Below are positions 44,336 to 45,000 of a stretch of 45,000 nt of DNA, one piece after another. The notes beneath the pieces are model-generated. The model was not told the DNA's origin. It made no database searches and saw only the letters and a program-made list of their open reading frames with translations. The stretch spans positions 285,001-330,000 of the forward strand of contig WBZZ01003282.1 of assembly GCA_019918135.1 (NCBI GenBank), written 5' to 3'. The position numbers and the translations under genes are program-made. Numbering within the stretch: the stretch's first letter is position 1; the number at the start of each line of letters is the position of its first letter. The DNA comes from Paulinella micropora (Eukaryota > Cercozoa > Imbricatea > Euglyphida > Paulinellidae).

Positions 44336-44356
44336 ACAGGGGCAAGCCCCCGCACC
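44336..44356 (-). terminator. GC-rich hairpin after the right terminal ORF
   Basis: Mirror copy of the GGGG-cttg-CCCC hairpin near 23452-23463, downstream of the minus-strand stop at 44366. Confidence 0.55.
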
Positions 44357-44365
44357 CCCCTCCGT

Positions 44366-44650
44366 TTATTTTATTATTATTACCTTCTTATTTAAGCAAT
44401 CTATGTGAATTTGTGGGGGTTTCTTAGGTGCTTTAATTTTGGATACATTGTGTTTTAATTTCATATGTCTTGATTTACAAGCTCGTGATATAGTCTCATA
44501 ACATTCTTCACAAGTAATCTTTTCTAATGCTTTCTTATTTCTCTTTTCTCTATTTTTGATTTCGTATGATTTCTTTTGTTGTTTAATGACAGTAAGTCTT
44601 TCTTCATATAGTTTCTTTGCTTCTTCATATAGTTTGTTTGCTTCTTCCAT
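44366..44650 (-). CDS. Terminal zinc-finger protein, right copy (element 2)
   Basis: Predicted protein identical to the 94-aa product at 23152-23436, because it lies in the other inverted repeat. Start and stop are at mirrored distances (151 bases from the tip). Identity of both copies indicates either recent insertion or ongoing repeat homogenisation. Same zinc finger and helical N-terminus; same inferred role in binding the element ends or controlling transcription from them. Confidence 0.78.
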   Translation of the reverse strand: MEEANKLYEEAKKLYEERLTVIKQQKKSYEIKNREKRNKKALEKITCEECYETISRACKSRHMKLKHNVSKIKAPKKPPQIHIDCLNKKVIIIK

Positions 44651-44741
44651 TTTATACCATTTGCTGTTTCATTGTTTAAATGTTTAACGAATTTTGAAGA
44701 TGTTTAACTAATAGCAAAAATATGGGGATTTGGACTGAAAG

Positions 44742-44790
44742 ACCCTTTTCGGGCTGGTATTTGCTTGAAAAATACCTGCGCGAAAAGGGT
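44742..44790. other. Subterminal hairpin in the right inverted repeat
   Basis: Mirror copy of the hairpin at 23012-23060, with both stems preserved exactly. Confidence 0.85.
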
Positions 44791-44801
44791 AATCATCTTC
44801 T

Positions 44802-44807
44802 AAGGGA
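44802..44807. repeat. Target site duplication of element 2, right copy (AAGGGA)
   Basis: Directly follows the CT terminus at 44800-44801; identical to 22995-23000. Confidence 0.88.
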
Positions 44808-45000
44808 GGAGCTAGCACGGCGCTGAACGAAACACTCCTAAGACCTGAAAAAAGAGGTTTCCATGGTTTGCGGACCGTAGATTGCGGACTAAGAAAAAAA
44901 TCTTTTAAGAGGAGCCTGTTTGGCCTGACTATTCAAAAGTGCAGACTAACCTAGTGCGGACCGACAGACGTATGTGTGACCGGCGGGTTCATGTCACTGC
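44808..45000. other. Right host flank, no gene seen
   Basis: Unique sequence with several GCGGAC words (near 44870-44965). Too short to assign. Confidence 0.5.

Larger units (their letters stand above)
23001..44801 (-). mobile_element. Polinton/Maverick-type element 2 (reverse orientation)
   Basis: A 21,801-bp element with 490-bp inverted repeats, AG...CT termini and a 6-bp duplication AAGGGA. Read from right to left its core order is integrase, charged protein, S74 fibre, two-TM protein, PSI-like protein, 120-aa protein, ATPase, basic peptide, protease fusion, penton, major capsid and virion protein, the same order and strands as element 1. The virion genes and integrase are uninterrupted; only the polymerase has an in-frame stop. 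Extra genes near the ends (HIRAN, AT-hook, lipase, DUF3223-type, proline-rich, coiled coil) are absent from element 1. The inverted repeats are nearly identical, so insertion is recent compared with element 1. Confidence 0.96.
44312..44801 (-). repeat. Right terminal inverted repeat of element 2
   Basis: Inverted copy of 23001-23490 including the 94-aa gene and both hairpins. The match ends where the sequence becomes GACCGGTATTGACG (reading inward). Confidence 0.95.

Noticed and set aside
1..45000. CRISPR arrays, tRNA and rRNA genes
   Set aside because: No spacer-repeat array or cloverleaf-like sequence seen; the repeats are eukaryotic microsatellites.

Overview
This window is a piece of a eukaryotic chromosome carrying two neighbouring Polinton/Maverick-type (virus-like) DNA elements. 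The host sequence is a short left flank (1-1826), a 725-base spacer (22276-23000) and a short right flank (44802-45000). It is mostly microsatellite (ACATAC, CATA, GGAA and GAAA arrays) and I see no convincing host gene. The host cannot be named from this. Gene density, short intergenic gaps and intronless ORFs belong to the elements, not the host.

Element 1 runs 1827-22275 (about 20.4 kb) in forward orientation. It starts AG and ends CT, has terminal inverted repeats of about 400 bp, and is flanked by the 6-bp duplication AAGGAA. Its order is: terminal zinc-finger ORF, integrase (-), small acidic/basic protein (-), S74 fibre (+), two-TM protein (+), secreted Cys-rich PSI-like protein (-), 120-aa protein (+), packaging ATPase (+), basic virion-type peptide (+), adenain-like protease fusion (+), GIY-YIG endonuclease (+), penton-like minor capsid (+), major capsid (+), virion-type 381-aa protein (+), two small ORFs (-), protein-primed DNA polymerase B of 1333 aa (-), terminal zinc-finger ORF (-). 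Six of these genes carry one lesion each: frameshifts in integrase, ATPase, penton and major capsid, and in-frame stops in the protease fusion and the 381-aa protein.

Element 2 runs 23001-44801 (21,801 bp) in reverse orientation. It has 490-bp terminal inverted repeats, AG...CT ends and the 6-bp duplication AAGGGA. Read in reverse, its morphogenesis genes match element 1 one for one in order and strand, and they look intact. Its inverted repeats and its polymerase (about 1014 codons, one in-frame stop) are clearly different from those of element 1. It also carries its own accessory genes: HIRAN, AT-hook, class 3 lipase, DUF3223/HNH-like, a proline-rich ORF and a coiled-coil ORF.

Together these genes describe a virus-like life cycle: integration by an rve integrase, protein-primed replication from the inverted repeats, packaging by an FtsK/A32-type ATPase, an icosahedral capsid matured by a cysteine protease, and a fibre that trimerises with an S74 chaperone. 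The items most worth a second look are: a roughly 121-bp structured repeat present twice in element 1 with a compensatory base-pair change; a zinc-finger module shared by the terminal ORFs and the GIY-YIG endonuclease; exchange of the polymerase plus terminal repeats against a conserved virion block; a conserved 24-26 bp bidirectional promoter in front of a secreted PSI-like gene; an integrase whose third acidic residue is Asp; and complementary lesions in the two neighbours.
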